From positions 23,167 through 87,166 of the forward strand of contig NZ_NIRR01000018.1 in the NCBI RefSeq assembly GCF_002204745.1: a stretch of 64,000 nt of DNA. Reading direction: 5' to 3'. The notes under the pieces were generated by a model. It was not told where the DNA came from. It worked only from the letters and a program-made list of their open reading frames with translations, and searched no databases. Shown here one piece after another: positions 16,707 to 23,479 of the stretch (position 1 is the stretch's first letter; every line of letters begins with the position of its first letter). The translations under genes and the position numbers were made by a program. The DNA comes from Hymenobacter amundsenii. Its GTDB lineage: Bacteria; Bacteroidota; Bacteroidia; Cytophagales; Hymenobacteraceae.

Positions 16707-17970
16707 ACTCGCTCAGTTGTGCCTCGGAGAGTTCCTCCCCGTTGCGGGTGATGGTAAAACGGCGCTGGTTGTCGCCCATGAACTGCACGAAGCGGCGCAC
16801 GTGCACGTCGCAGTAGCGCGGATCGAGTTCGATGGCGTGGCAGGCCCGCTGGGTCTTCTCGCAGGCAATGAGCAGGCTGCCCGAGCCGCCGAAACCGTCG
16901 AATACTACCTCGTCCTGCCGGCTGGAGCACTCGATCAGGTACTCCAGAATATCGAGCGGCTTCATCGTCGGATGGTCGGCATTGCGGCTCGGGCGGTCGA
17001 AGTGGAGCACCGTGGTCTGCTTGCGGTCCGAGTACCAGGGGTGGGCCGCGCCCTCCTTCCAGCCGTAGAGAATGGGCTCATGCTGCCAGTGAAAGTCCTG
17101 GCGGCCCATGACGAAGGCTTGCTTGACCCACACCAGGCACTGGCTCAGCTTGAGGCCCGCGTCCTTAAGTGCTGCGCGAAAATTGGCACCCTCGCTGTCA
17201 GCATGAAACACGTAGATGGGTGCCCCCGGGGCCGAGTAGGCGTACACGTTAGTGTAGAAGTCATAGAGGAACTGCCGGAACTCGTCGTCGCCCATGTCGT
17301 CGTTCTCGATGGTCAGGGCATCCTTGGTTTTGCCCTCGTACTTGACGTTGTAGGGCGGGTCGGTGTTGGTGAGTTGGATCAGCCGGCCCTGCAGCAGCGT
17401 CTGTAGCACGTCAGCCTCAGTCGAGGAGCCGCACACGAGCCGGTGGGTGAGCCCGCGGCCCACGCTCTGGAACTCGTACACGTCGCCGAGCACCGTTACC
17501 GGCACGGCCGGCGGCGTGGGGTCAAACGCCTGCTCCTCGGCCGGCGGTAGCGTGAGGGCCTGCAACTCGGCCAGCTGCTCGAGCATCGGCGCATCGAGGA
17601 TGCTGGCCAGGTCGAGGTGGGCGAAGTTCTCCAGCAGGCTCTCGTAGTCCCACTGGCCCGCGCCTACGTTGCTGGTGAGGTTGTACTCGTCGAGTTCGTC
17701 CTTGGTGAGCTGCCGGTTGGGCACGCGCACGTCGATGAGCTCCTCGCCCCGGCCCAGGTCCACGAGCACGGCCAGGCGCTGGTGGCCGGCCAGCACCACG
17801 TTATCGAGGTTGATAGCCGGGATTTCGGCCAGGTTGAACTTTAGGATGCTGCGCGTGAGCCGCTCGCGGCCCTCGTCGGTGAGCGTGCGCGGGTTGTAGC
17901 TCAGGGGCACCAGTTCGCGCACCTGGCGCTGCTGGGTGGTCCAGCTTAAGGGAAGCAATTCTTCAGACAC
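16681..17970 (-). CDS. ParB-like domain fused to DNA methyltransferase (beta-class)
   Basis: 429 residues. GTG at 17970 is chosen as start because it overlaps the preceding stop by 8 bases and matches the protein boundary (SEELLPLSW). Residues 15-100 are a ParB/Srx-type domain (VPLSYNPRTL, then VLAGHQRL at 59-66). Residues 160-400 are an amino-methyltransferase with catalytic motif DPPYN at 204-208 preceding the SAM motif FDGFGGSGS at 357-365, the beta-class order. Such fusions in phages methylate phage DNA near packaging genes, giving protection from host restriction. No partner nuclease is present, so it is an orphan enzyme. Confidence 0.88.
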   Translation of the reverse strand: MSEELLPLSWTTQQRQVRELVPLSYNPRTLTDEGRERLTRSILKFNLAEIPAINLDNVVLAGHQRLAVLVDLGRGEELIDVRVPNRQLTKDELDEYNLTSNVGAGQWDYESLLENFAHLDLASILDAPMLEQLAELQALTLPPAEEQAFDPTPPAVPVTVLGDVYEFQSVGRGLTHRLVCGSSTEADVLQTLLQGRLIQLTNTDPPYNVKYEGKTKDALTIENDDMGDDEFRQFLYDFYTNVYAYSAPGAPIYVFHADSEGANFRAALKDAGLKLSQCLVWVKQAFVMGRQDFHWQHEPILYGWKEGAAHPWYSDRKQTTVLHFDRPSRNADHPTMKPLDILEYLIECSSRQDEVVFDGFGGSGSLLIACEKTQRACHAIELDPRYCDVHVRRFVQFMGDNQRRFTITRNGEELSEAQLSEYVVYAATA

Positions 17971-18619
17971 GTTGGGTAGGGGTAAGTTTTTCACGGATAA
18001 GGCTGATTTCTTCTTCCAGCGCCGGCAGCTCACTGGCCCGGTCAAGGCGCTTGCGCAGCTTGGCGCGGCGGCTGATGGCGTTGCTCAGGCGTCGGCGCAG
18101 CTCGCCGGCATCCACCAGCTCGTCGGTGGCCAGCGGGCCGGGCAGGCGGCCATGCTCCAGCAGGTGGGCCTCGGTGGCCAGCAGCTCACGCACCTGGTCG
18201 GTGAGGGCCACGATGCGGTGGGCCATCGTATTGCGGATGACTCTGGAGAGGCGCGGGGTGGTGAGCTGGGCGTGCAGCTGGCTGCGCTCGTCGCGGGTGG
18301 CTTTCAGGCGGGCCCGCACATCGGCCAGGGCCTCGGGTTCGGGCGCAGGCGGCGGTTCGTTGAGGATGGCTCGTTGCCAGTCCTGCTGGCTTATTTCAGC
18401 CCGCATCTGCTTCAGGTAGTCTTGCGAGAGGTTTGGCATTTCCTCGACCGGCCCCACCAGCTTGCGCAGCTGCTGCTCCAGCACCTGGCGGCTGTAGCTC
18501 GTCTCGCCCAGGGCGAAGAGTTGCCCGTACACGCCCGCGCCGCCGGCTTCAGCGTACAGCGCCACGCCCTGGGCGAAATCGACTGGGTTAGCCAGCCACG
18601 TCACGATAGAGACACTCAT
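17963..18619 (-). CDS. Coiled-coil phage protein, unknown (218 aa)
   Basis: 218 residues. The first 60 are globular (SIVTWLANPVDFAQGVALYA). Residues 80-210 are strongly helical and charged, with heptad-like ADVRARLKATRDERSQLHAQ and a final LEEEISLIREKL segment. It overlaps both neighbours in the operon. Its position before the ParB-methyltransferase and terminase suggests a DNA-processing or packaging accessory role, but no domain is recognised. Confidence 0.55.
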   Translation of the reverse strand: MSVSIVTWLANPVDFAQGVALYAEAGGAGVYGQLFALGETSYSRQVLEQQLRKLVGPVEEMPNLSQDYLKQMRAEISQQDWQRAILNEPPPAPEPEALADVRARLKATRDERSQLHAQLTTPRLSRVIRNTMAHRIVALTDQVRELLATEAHLLEHGRLPGPLATDELVDAGELRRRLSNAISRRAKLRKRLDRASELPALEEEISLIREKLTPTQRV

Positions 18620-18978
18620 TGCGGCGAGTAGCTATTGCCCCAGGTGTAGTGCGTCCAGCGCGTGCGCAGGCAGGTATAGGTGAGCACCTCACCATTCCGC
18701 GCCACCGCGTAGCCGGCACCGGTAGTGCTCACCTGGGCCAGGCCGCCGGCGCTACGCACATACAGGCAATAGGAGGCCGCGTGGTACACGGTGTGGCACG
18801 AGTTGCGGCCATTACTGGTACTGCAGCTCAGGGAGGTGTAGGGCGGCGTGTACTGGCGCCCCTCCACGATGCCCGGCACCCGCTCCTGCCGGCCGCCAAA
18901 GCAGTCCGTCAGCAGCAGGCTCAGGACCAGCAGGCCGGCCAGTAAATGGCTGTTTTCTTGTATATCGCTCCATTTCAT
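18616..18978 (-). CDS. Cys-rich phage lipoprotein (120 aa)
   Basis: Start ATG 18978 is fixed by promoter copy C, whose second box ends 3 bases before it; the longer frame upstream reads through the promoter and terminator and is rejected. Residues 11-27 are a signal segment ending in LLTDC (lipobox). The mature part carries several Cys residues (LSCSTSNGRNSC, SYCLYV, TYTCL) consistent with disulphides in the periplasm. A phage-encoded lipoprotein could act in superinfection exclusion or lysis; neither can be shown from sequence. Confidence 0.65.
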   Translation of the reverse strand: MKWSDIQENSHLLAGLLVLSLLLTDCFGGRQERVPGIVEGRQYTPPYTSLSCSTSNGRNSCHTVYHAASYCLYVRSAGGLAQVSTTGAGYAVARNGEVLTYTCLRTRWTHYTWGNSYSPQ

Positions 18979-18981
18979 GCA

Positions 18982-19019
18982 GCAAAACTGCCAATGGCTG
19001 CCACGGTGAAAAAGGACGC
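18982..19019 (-). promoter_or_regulatory. Bipartite late promoter-like element, copy C
   Basis: Minus strand GCGTCCTTT-N18-GGCAGTTTTGC (one change, T to C, in the first box), ending 3 bases before the ATG at 18978 and following directly on a terminator T run. Confidence 0.75.
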
Positions 19020-19048
19020 AAAAAAGCCCCAGCCATGTGGCTGAGGCT
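19020..19048 (-). terminator. Terminator after the capsid operon
   Basis: Minus-strand hairpin AGCCTCAGCC/GGCTGGGGCT (one wobble pair, loop ACAT) followed by TTTTTT, directly abutting promoter copy C. Confidence 0.85.
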
Positions 19049-19081
19049 TTTCCCCTCACTCCCCGTTCTCTCACTTCCGGG

Positions 19082-19309
19082 TTACTTGTTCACCGCTGGT
19101 GCAGCTCTCTTCCGCTTGGCCTTCTTCGGCACCAGGTAGATGAACTTGGGGTCCTGAACCAGCTCATTGGCCTGCTCCAGCGTAAGCTGGGTCAGGTCAA
19201 CGGTACGGCCGAGTCGCTGGATCTCGATAACACAGGGCGTTATAGTGGCGGTGTACTTCTCCGCTACTTCAGGCCGCAGCTGGGGCTGGTTCAGGGTTTT
19301 CTTTGCCAT
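19082..19309 (-). CDS. Small basic phage protein (75 aa)
   Basis: ATG at 19309 (MAKKTLNQPQLRPEVAEKYT). The 75-residue product has a short beta-alpha core (TITPCVIEIQRLGRTVDLTQ then LEQANELVQDP) and a Lys/Arg-rich tail (KKAKRKRAAP). It lies 4 bases after the stop of the structural gene upstream and is the last gene of the capsid operon. A small head or tail-tube accessory role is possible; no family was recognised. Confidence 0.5.
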   Translation of the reverse strand: MAKKTLNQPQLRPEVAEKYTATITPCVIEIQRLGRTVDLTQLTLEQANELVQDPKFIYLVPKKAKRKRAAPAVNK

Positions 19310-19313
19310 CGAT

Positions 19314-19889
19314 TTATTCGATAGGTGCTGGGGCACCGTTGACGCTGTTGTCAGGCTTCATCAGCACGTCGCCGGCGTAAATCTTGATGCCGGCAGCGTA
19401 GCACTCGGCTTTCACCGTAATGCCCCGACGGCCACCCGAGATTTTACCCGAGCCGTAGGCCGGGGCCAACTCTACTGGCAGACCATCGGCACCGACCTGA
19501 ATGTAGGTACCATCGGCGTCGCGCACGAGCATGATGCCATCGATGTTCTTCACCAGGTTGAAGAATTCGAGGGCTGCAGGGCGGTTGCCGGGGTGGAAGC
19601 CTTCCAACTCAAGCTTCTGGCCCCGGCCGTCCCGCTCGCCTACTACGGCTCCCTTCAGCTCGCTGCTGTCCAGGGTCAGGTAGATGCGGATGAAGCCGAA
19701 ACCCTCCTTAAACGCGTGGTCGGTGGCGATAATGGCCGAGGTGCCGGCTGGGGCGTCAGCCGAGTACTTCGGAGCCTTGGCGATGGTCGTAAACCAGTCG
19801 CTGGCCGCCCAGAGCACGTAGTTGAGCAAGCCCGGCGTGTTGTCCTCGCCGTTGAGGCCGCCCAGGCTGTTTAATTTCGACAGATCCAT
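19314..19889 (-). CDS. Phage virion structural protein (191 aa)
   Basis: 191 residues with a beta-rich body (GFGFIRIYLTLDSSELKGAV, then RGITVKAECYAAGIKIYAG) and no membrane segments. It follows the capsid gene and a coiled-coil gene. Length and fold pattern suit a tail tube or head-decoration protein. The call of virion protein is moderately supported by location; the precise role is not. Confidence 0.5.
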   Translation of the reverse strand: MDLSKLNSLGGLNGEDNTPGLLNYVLWAASDWFTTIAKAPKYSADAPAGTSAIIATDHAFKEGFGFIRIYLTLDSSELKGAVVGERDGRGQKLELEGFHPGNRPAALEFFNLVKNIDGIMLVRDADGTYIQVGADGLPVELAPAYGSGKISGGRRGITVKAECYAAGIKIYAGDVLMKPDNSVNGAPAPIE

Positions 19890-19945
19890 GGTGGGGTCGT
19901 TAGTCGTGATGGGATGATTGAATTACTACTGCGAGGCAGGCCGCG

Positions 19946-20395
19946 CTATTTCTTCTCGATGGGCACCAACAGGCCGCTCTTCGATTCGACGAGGAACTTG
20001 AGGGCCTCCTTGTTCTTACCCAGCTCCTCGGCCTTCACTTCCACGTTTTTGATGCGGAACTTCTTGCCCAGCACGCGGTACTGCTGCTTCTCGTAGGTCA
20101 CGACAATCACGTCGGCCTGCGTTTGCGCTGCTTCCACGTTGGCCAACTGCTCGGCCTGGCCAGTGATGATGGCCTGAGCAGCTGCACGTTCGCCATTAGC
20201 GGTAGCTAGTTCGCCCTTCACAGCATCCAGCTGGTTCTTGTAGCCGGCTAGTTTTTCCTCTGCCTTAGCCAGTTGGCTCTTGGTGGTAGCCAATTGGCCC
20301 TTAGCGGCATCGACATCCCCTTGCAGCTGGGTATTTTGTGCCGTCAGCGACTCAATGGTAGGCTGGCGGGTTTCTTCGTTAGTATTCTCAGGCAT
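19946..20395 (-). CDS. Coiled-coil phage protein (149 aa)
   Basis: 149 residues. Residues 15-90 are an Ala/Gln/Lys-rich coiled coil with repeated QLATTKSQLAKAEEKLA-type heptads. Residues 95-149 form a small globular domain (VIVVTYEKQQYRVLGKKFRI). There is no signal peptide. It lies between the capsid gene and the 191-residue structural gene. It could be a head-fibre or assembly factor. Confidence 0.5.
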   Translation of the reverse strand: MPENTNEETRQPTIESLTAQNTQLQGDVDAAKGQLATTKSQLAKAEEKLAGYKNQLDAVKGELATANGERAAAQAIITGQAEQLANVEAAQTQADVIVVTYEKQQYRVLGKKFRIKNVEVKAEELGKNKEALKFLVESKSGLLVPIEKK

Positions 20396-20447
20396 GGCCA
20401 GTAGAAGCTAAATTTTGAATTGAAATTGGGGGGTGATTGGCATGAAT

Positions 20448-20480
20448 AAGGGCCGGCCCCTGCTAGAGGAACCGGCTCTT
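20448..20480 (-). terminator. Weak hairpin downstream of the capsid gene
   Basis: Minus-strand AAGAGCCGG and CCGGCCCTT can pair with one wobble across a 15-base loop, 10 bases after the capsid stop, without a T run. This could be an attenuator or mRNA-stabilising hairpin rather than a full terminator. Confidence 0.3.
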
Positions 20481-20490
20481 ATCGGCAGGC

Positions 20491-21450
20491 TTATACCAGC
20501 TCCTGGTCGTTGGTGAAGACGATTTCGGGAATGATGAAGCCGATACCCATGCTGAAGTCGGTGAAGAACTTGAGCAAGCGGTCCACGCTCTCTACCTGCA
20601 CCTTAGTCTGGTTCTGGATGCGCTTGCGCAGCATGATGGCGTTGCCTTTCGGCGTGCACCAGATTTTCTGGGTGTTGCGGTGCGAGGGCAGCGGCTGAAG
20701 CGTGATGTTAGTGTTGTTCACCGTCAGGCCCAAGGCCCCACCGCCGGTGTTCTTGCCGTACTTGCGCTCCTGGCCCCGCAGGAACTGGCGGGCCACTGTT
20801 TCCGAGCAGCCAAGCATCATTGGAATGCTCCAGTAATCTTTGTGGATACCATCCACGAAGGCCTCGAACTGATCCACCAGGGCGAGGGGGTTGGTCAGCT
20901 CCAGCGCACCCGTCACGATGGGCTCGATGCGGCCGGCCGTGATTTGGGTGTTGATGGTGTACTTCAGACCGTCGAGTGACGTGCCGGCGGCACCAGGCGT
21001 ACCAGCTACCGGAGCGACATACTTGCCCTGGAAAATCTCTTCGTGCTCGATGTCCTGCTTGATTTGCGGAATCAGGTACACTTCCACGTACCAGCGCACG
21101 AAGGGCCACTGCTTACGGTCGATGTCCTCGCCATCCATGAAACCCAACCAGCTCGACTCCAAGTCGTCCGGATATTCCTGGGCATCAATCTTCATTTTGA
21201 ACTGCTTGATCTCCAGGGGCACGAATGTCACGCCGGCCAGCGGGGTGAAACCGTTCTGGAAGGGCTGCACCACGCGGGTGAACAGGGCCTTGGCCGCTCG
21301 CCAGATGGTATCATCCGAGTTGATGGGCGTGAACATGCTCTCGGTGCTCGTGGCCGAGCGCAGCAGCGTGTAGAGGCGCGTGAGGTTCTGGCCTTGATTG
21401 AGGTAGTAAGCGCCGAATTGGGCAACTACGTCGGTAATTTCTAATGCCAT
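20491..21450 (-). CDS. Phage major capsid protein
   Basis: A 319-residue product. The N-terminal helix (MALEITDVVAQFGAYYLNQG) is followed by a beta-rich, Trp-containing body, and the C-terminal region carries IWCTPKGNAIMLRKR and FTDFSMGIGFIIPEIVF, a pattern I associate with Bacteroidota phage capsid proteins. The gene follows a protease and scaffold-like gene and is the longest of the head block. Capsid identity is inferred from order, length and resemblance. Confidence 0.7.
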   Translation of the reverse strand: MALEITDVVAQFGAYYLNQGQNLTRLYTLLRSATSTESMFTPINSDDTIWRAAKALFTRVVQPFQNGFTPLAGVTFVPLEIKQFKMKIDAQEYPDDLESSWLGFMDGEDIDRKQWPFVRWYVEVYLIPQIKQDIEHEEIFQGKYVAPVAGTPGAAGTSLDGLKYTINTQITAGRIEPIVTGALELTNPLALVDQFEAFVDGIHKDYWSIPMMLGCSETVARQFLRGQERKYGKNTGGGALGLTVNNTNITLQPLPSHRNTQKIWCTPKGNAIMLRKRIQNQTKVQVESVDRLLKFFTDFSMGIGFIIPEIVFTNDQELV

Positions 21451-21500
21451 GTTAGTCGGCTGATTAGGTAAGCTGGAAAATGAGTTAGGATTGCGATGGG

Positions 21501-21950
21501 CTAGACCTCGCCGAGCATCTTGGCGTGCAGCGCGTCCACCGTTTTCTGGTGGTCGTTGGCGCTGGGCTCCTGCACGTCGTTTTTGGCGGCGTCCTTGCGG
21601 GGCGCGGTGGGGGCAGCACCAGACTGAGCACCGAGGCGCACCACTTCAGCCTCAGCCTCATCGGCCCGCTTAGTGGCGGCGGCCAGCGCATCGGTGGCGG
21701 TCTTCTCGGCTCCCTGAGCCGTCGTGACAGCAGCTTCAGCCGTGTCGACGCGGTCGGCTTTGGCCGTGAGTTCCTCCAGCGTGCCGGTGGGCACGAGTTG
21801 AGCCCCCTTCATGCCGGCGGCGTCGAGTTCTTGGTTGGCAGCATCGATTTGCTCGGCCGAGGCCGATTCGTTGCCGATGATGGCCAGCATGGCCGTGCCC
21901 ATCAAGGCGGTGGCCAGGCCACCGGATTTACCGAAAAATTTGAGTCCCAT
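21501..21950 (-). CDS. Scaffold-like coiled-coil phage protein (149 aa)
   Basis: ATG at 21950 (MGLKFFGKSGGLATALMGTA) is chosen because the frame upstream lies inside the protease gene. After a hydrophobic Ala/Gly/Met start comes a helical region rich in Ala/Asp/Glu (residues 60-115, ending EAEAEVVRLGAQ) and an acidic/polar tail. A short coiled-coil protein between the S49 head protease and the capsid gene fits a scaffold protein degraded by the protease during maturation (inference from gene order). Confidence 0.55.
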   Translation of the reverse strand: MGLKFFGKSGGLATALMGTAMLAIIGNESASAEQIDAANQELDAAGMKGAQLVPTGTLEELTAKADRVDTAEAAVTTAQGAEKTATDALAAATKRADEAEAEVVRLGAQSGAAPTAPRKDAAKNDVQEPSANDHQKTVDALHAKMLGEV

Positions 21951-21972
21951 TGTGGTTGAAAAAAGTGATGAA

Positions 21973-22650
21973 TTAGCTGTCCTGAGTAGTCTTCTGAGCC
22001 AGGCGGGCGCACTCAGCCAGGGCATCCGAAAAGGAGCCCTCCGCGTCGATGAGCCCAATTTCCCCGGCCTGCGAGGTGAAGAAGGTTTTGCCCGCCGAGG
22101 CCCCCGATTGGGTGAAGAGCTTCTCGTTGAGGCGGCTGCCGCGGCTCTCGCGCACGTGGCTGAGAAAGCCCCCGGCAATGGCCGTGAGCTGGGCCTGCAG
22201 GGGCTTGTAGTCGCCCTTGCCGGCAGCGGCGAAGTCGGCGTTTTTCTGGCTGCTCTGCTCAGCGTACACCTCGTGGAACTTCACGCCCATCTTCTCGAAG
22301 TAGGGCTGGGCGTCGGCCCAGGAGGCCATCACGCCGATAGAGCCAATGCAGCAGGTTTCGTGGGTGGCGATAATCGAGTCGCAGGTAGCGCCGATCCAGT
22401 AGGCGGCCGAGCACATGAGCCCGTCGTCGCACAGGGCCACGACGGGTTTGCCGGCGGCCTGGCAGGCGCGGATGCCGTCGGCTACGCTCTGGGTGCCGTA
22501 CACCTGCCCCCCGGGCGAGTCCACGCGCAGCACCACGCCCCCTATTTCGGGGTCGCGGGCGGCGCGGTTGAGGCTGGCGGCCAGGCTCATCAGGCCCAAA
22601 GGCCCGCAAAACTGGTCGGCCTTCATCAGCGGCCCCTCGGCCCGCAGCAC
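21973..22650 (-). CDS. S49 head-maturation protease, catalytic part
   Basis: Frame from GTG 22650 (or ATG 22626, which forms TGATG with the stop of the N-terminal part). It carries S49/ClpP-type features: VVLRVDSPGGQVYG (oxyanion strand), then MCSAAYWIGATCD containing the probable nucleophile Ser, then CCIGSIGVMASW. S49 proteases process scaffold and capsid in prohead maturation. Residues immediately before the GTG in the same frame (DETIIRVLRAEGPLMK) look like the first strand of the same domain, so the true protein probably begins in the other frame (22626-22916). See that entry for the frameshift. Confidence 0.8.
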   Translation of the reverse strand: MLRAEGPLMKADQFCGPLGLMSLAASLNRAARDPEIGGVVLRVDSPGGQVYGTQSVADGIRACQAAGKPVVALCDDGLMCSAAYWIGATCDSIIATHETCCIGSIGVMASWADAQPYFEKMGVKFHEVYAEQSSQKNADFAAAGKGDYKPLQAQLTAIAGGFLSHVRESRGSRLNEKLFTQSGASAGKTFFTSQAGEIGLIDAEGSFSDALAECARLAQKTTQDS

Positions 22651-22916
22651 CCGGATAATCGTTTCATCCGAGCCGCACCGGTGCCACTACCATCGGCGGC
22701 CACCCCGCGGGCGGCATAACTCACCGCCCCGAAGCTGGAAGGCCTCACGGTGAAATCCTTCGGTGCAGCCTCAGCCCGCAGCTCGGCCAGGTTGATGGCC
22801 GACTCCTGAGCCGAGCCGCCGAGCAGCATGGCCGCCAGCGGTAGCATATAGGGCTGCGCGTGCTCCATGGACATGAGCCAGGGCGAAGAAGCTAAACGGG
22901 AGATAAGTGCCAGCAT
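22626..22916 (-). CDS. N-terminal part of the S49 head protease, separated by a -1 frameshift
   Basis: 96 codons from ATG 22916. The sequence (SRLASSPWLMSMEHAQPYML, then LAAMLLGG) is the usual N-terminal helical region of phage S49 proteases, which continues into the catalytic domain as one chain. Here the frame ends at 22626, while the catalytic frame is offset by -1 and open from about 22690. One extra A in the AAA around 22659 would join them as ARMK-TIIRVLRAEG. This is either a sequencing/decay deletion or translational frameshifting; no classical slippery heptamer is present. Start is 19 bases after promoter copy D. Confidence 0.6.
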   Translation of the reverse strand: MLALISRLASSPWLMSMEHAQPYMLPLAAMLLGGSAQESAINLAELRAEAAPKDFTVRPSSFGAVSYAARGVAADGSGTGAARMKRLSGCCGPRGR

Positions 22917-22935
22917 CGATTTCAGATTGATCGAT

Positions 22936-22973
22936 GCAAAACTGCCGCCCTCAGCCCCGCGCCAAAAGGACAC
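22936..22973 (-). promoter_or_regulatory. Bipartite late promoter-like element, copy D
   Basis: Minus strand GTGTCCTTT-N18-GGCAGTTTTGC, exact consensus, 19 bases before the ATG at 22916 and directly after a terminator. It heads the head-gene operon. Confidence 0.75.
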
Positions 22974-23004
22974 AAAAAAGCCCCCGACCGAGTGGGTCGG
23001 GGGC
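22974..23004 (-). terminator. Terminator before the head operon
   Basis: Minus-strand hairpin GCCCCCGACC/GGTCGGGGGC, loop CACTC, followed by TTTTTT and then promoter copy D. Confidence 0.88.
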
Positions 23005-23025
23005 CTATAGAAGTGGTCGGACGGA

Positions 23026-23207
23026 CTAAGCCAGCGTATCGAGATAGGCCAGCTATTGCTTCGCTTCTGCGTCGGTTAGGGCTTGGTACCAGATCAGGCA
23101 CGAACGGCTGCGGGCCCTGGTGGCAGTGGCGGTGGAAGTGTGGTATTGATGTAGGTTTGCAAGGGCGCGAGGGTGCCCGCTGACAGCGGAAAAAATTTTC
23201 GGCGCAT
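23026..23207 (-). pseudogene. Small Pro-rich phage protein with apparent frameshift and stop
   Basis: ATG 23207 opens MRRKFFPLSAGTLAPLQTYI and continues through a Pro-rich stretch, ending at 23094 after 37 codons. A -1 shift at the GTGCCTG there opens ALIWYQALTDAEAKQ, then a TAG at 23053, then LAYLDTLA and a final TAG at 23026. Without the missing base and the nonsense codon it would be about 60 residues. The reconstruction is an inference from continuity of protein-like sequence. It would be the last gene before the head-operon terminator, or a short divergent transcript facing the gene at 23264. Confidence 0.4.
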
Positions 23208-23263
23208 GAACTTTGCTTGGCATTAATATATTATCGTATTTAACGAATAAATTAAACCTATCT

Positions 23264-23467
23264 ATGAAAAAACAATTACTCGGTATCTTGAAAAAGGCAG
23301 TCTATCTGCTTGTAGACACCAGCGATAATCAGGCCCCACCCTACCCGCTCACAGCAGACGAATGGCAGACTCCAGTGGTGCTACCGGAGCAAGCTGCTCC
23401 GGTAGCACCACTGGAGTCTGCCTTGGTCGCCCTGCCTACCCCACGCCCGCTTGCCGGCGTGGGGTAG
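23264..23467 (+). CDS. Plus-strand small ORF (67 aa), possible moron
   Basis: It runs against the phage late genes, preceded by an AT-rich segment (23208-23263) unlike the GC-rich surroundings. The 67-residue product starts with a basic amphipathic helix (MKKQLLGILKKAVYLLVD) and continues Pro/Ala/Leu-rich. Codons 34-53 are encoded by a perfect 28-bp inverted repeat, and the stop lies within a second hairpin. Independent, reverse-oriented AT-rich genes in phages are often morons expressed in the lysogen, but translation here is unproven; the locus may instead be a structured RNA. Confidence 0.4.
   Translation: MKKQLLGILKKAVYLLVDTSDNQAPPYPLTADEWQTPVVLPEQAAPVAPLESALVALPTPRPLAGVG
23364..23422. 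repeat. Perfect 28-bp inverted repeat with 3-base loop
   Basis: Arms 23364-23391 and 23395-23422 are exact reverse complements (each contains CCAGTGGTGCTACCGG on one strand), separated by AGC. This is far longer than the terminators in the window and has no T run on either strand. It lies inside the plus-strand ORF 23264-23467. Confidence 0.9.
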
Positions 23468-23469
23468 GC
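23434..23469. repeat. 14-bp perfect inverted repeat at the 3' end of the plus-strand ORF
   Basis: Arms GCCTACCCCACGCC (23434-23447) and its complement (23456-23469) with loop CGCTTGCC. It lies between convergent genes (plus ORF ending 23467, tail fibre gene ending 23480), so it could act as a bidirectional terminator, although no T run follows. Confidence 0.7.
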
Positions 23470-23479
23470 GGATGCCGGC

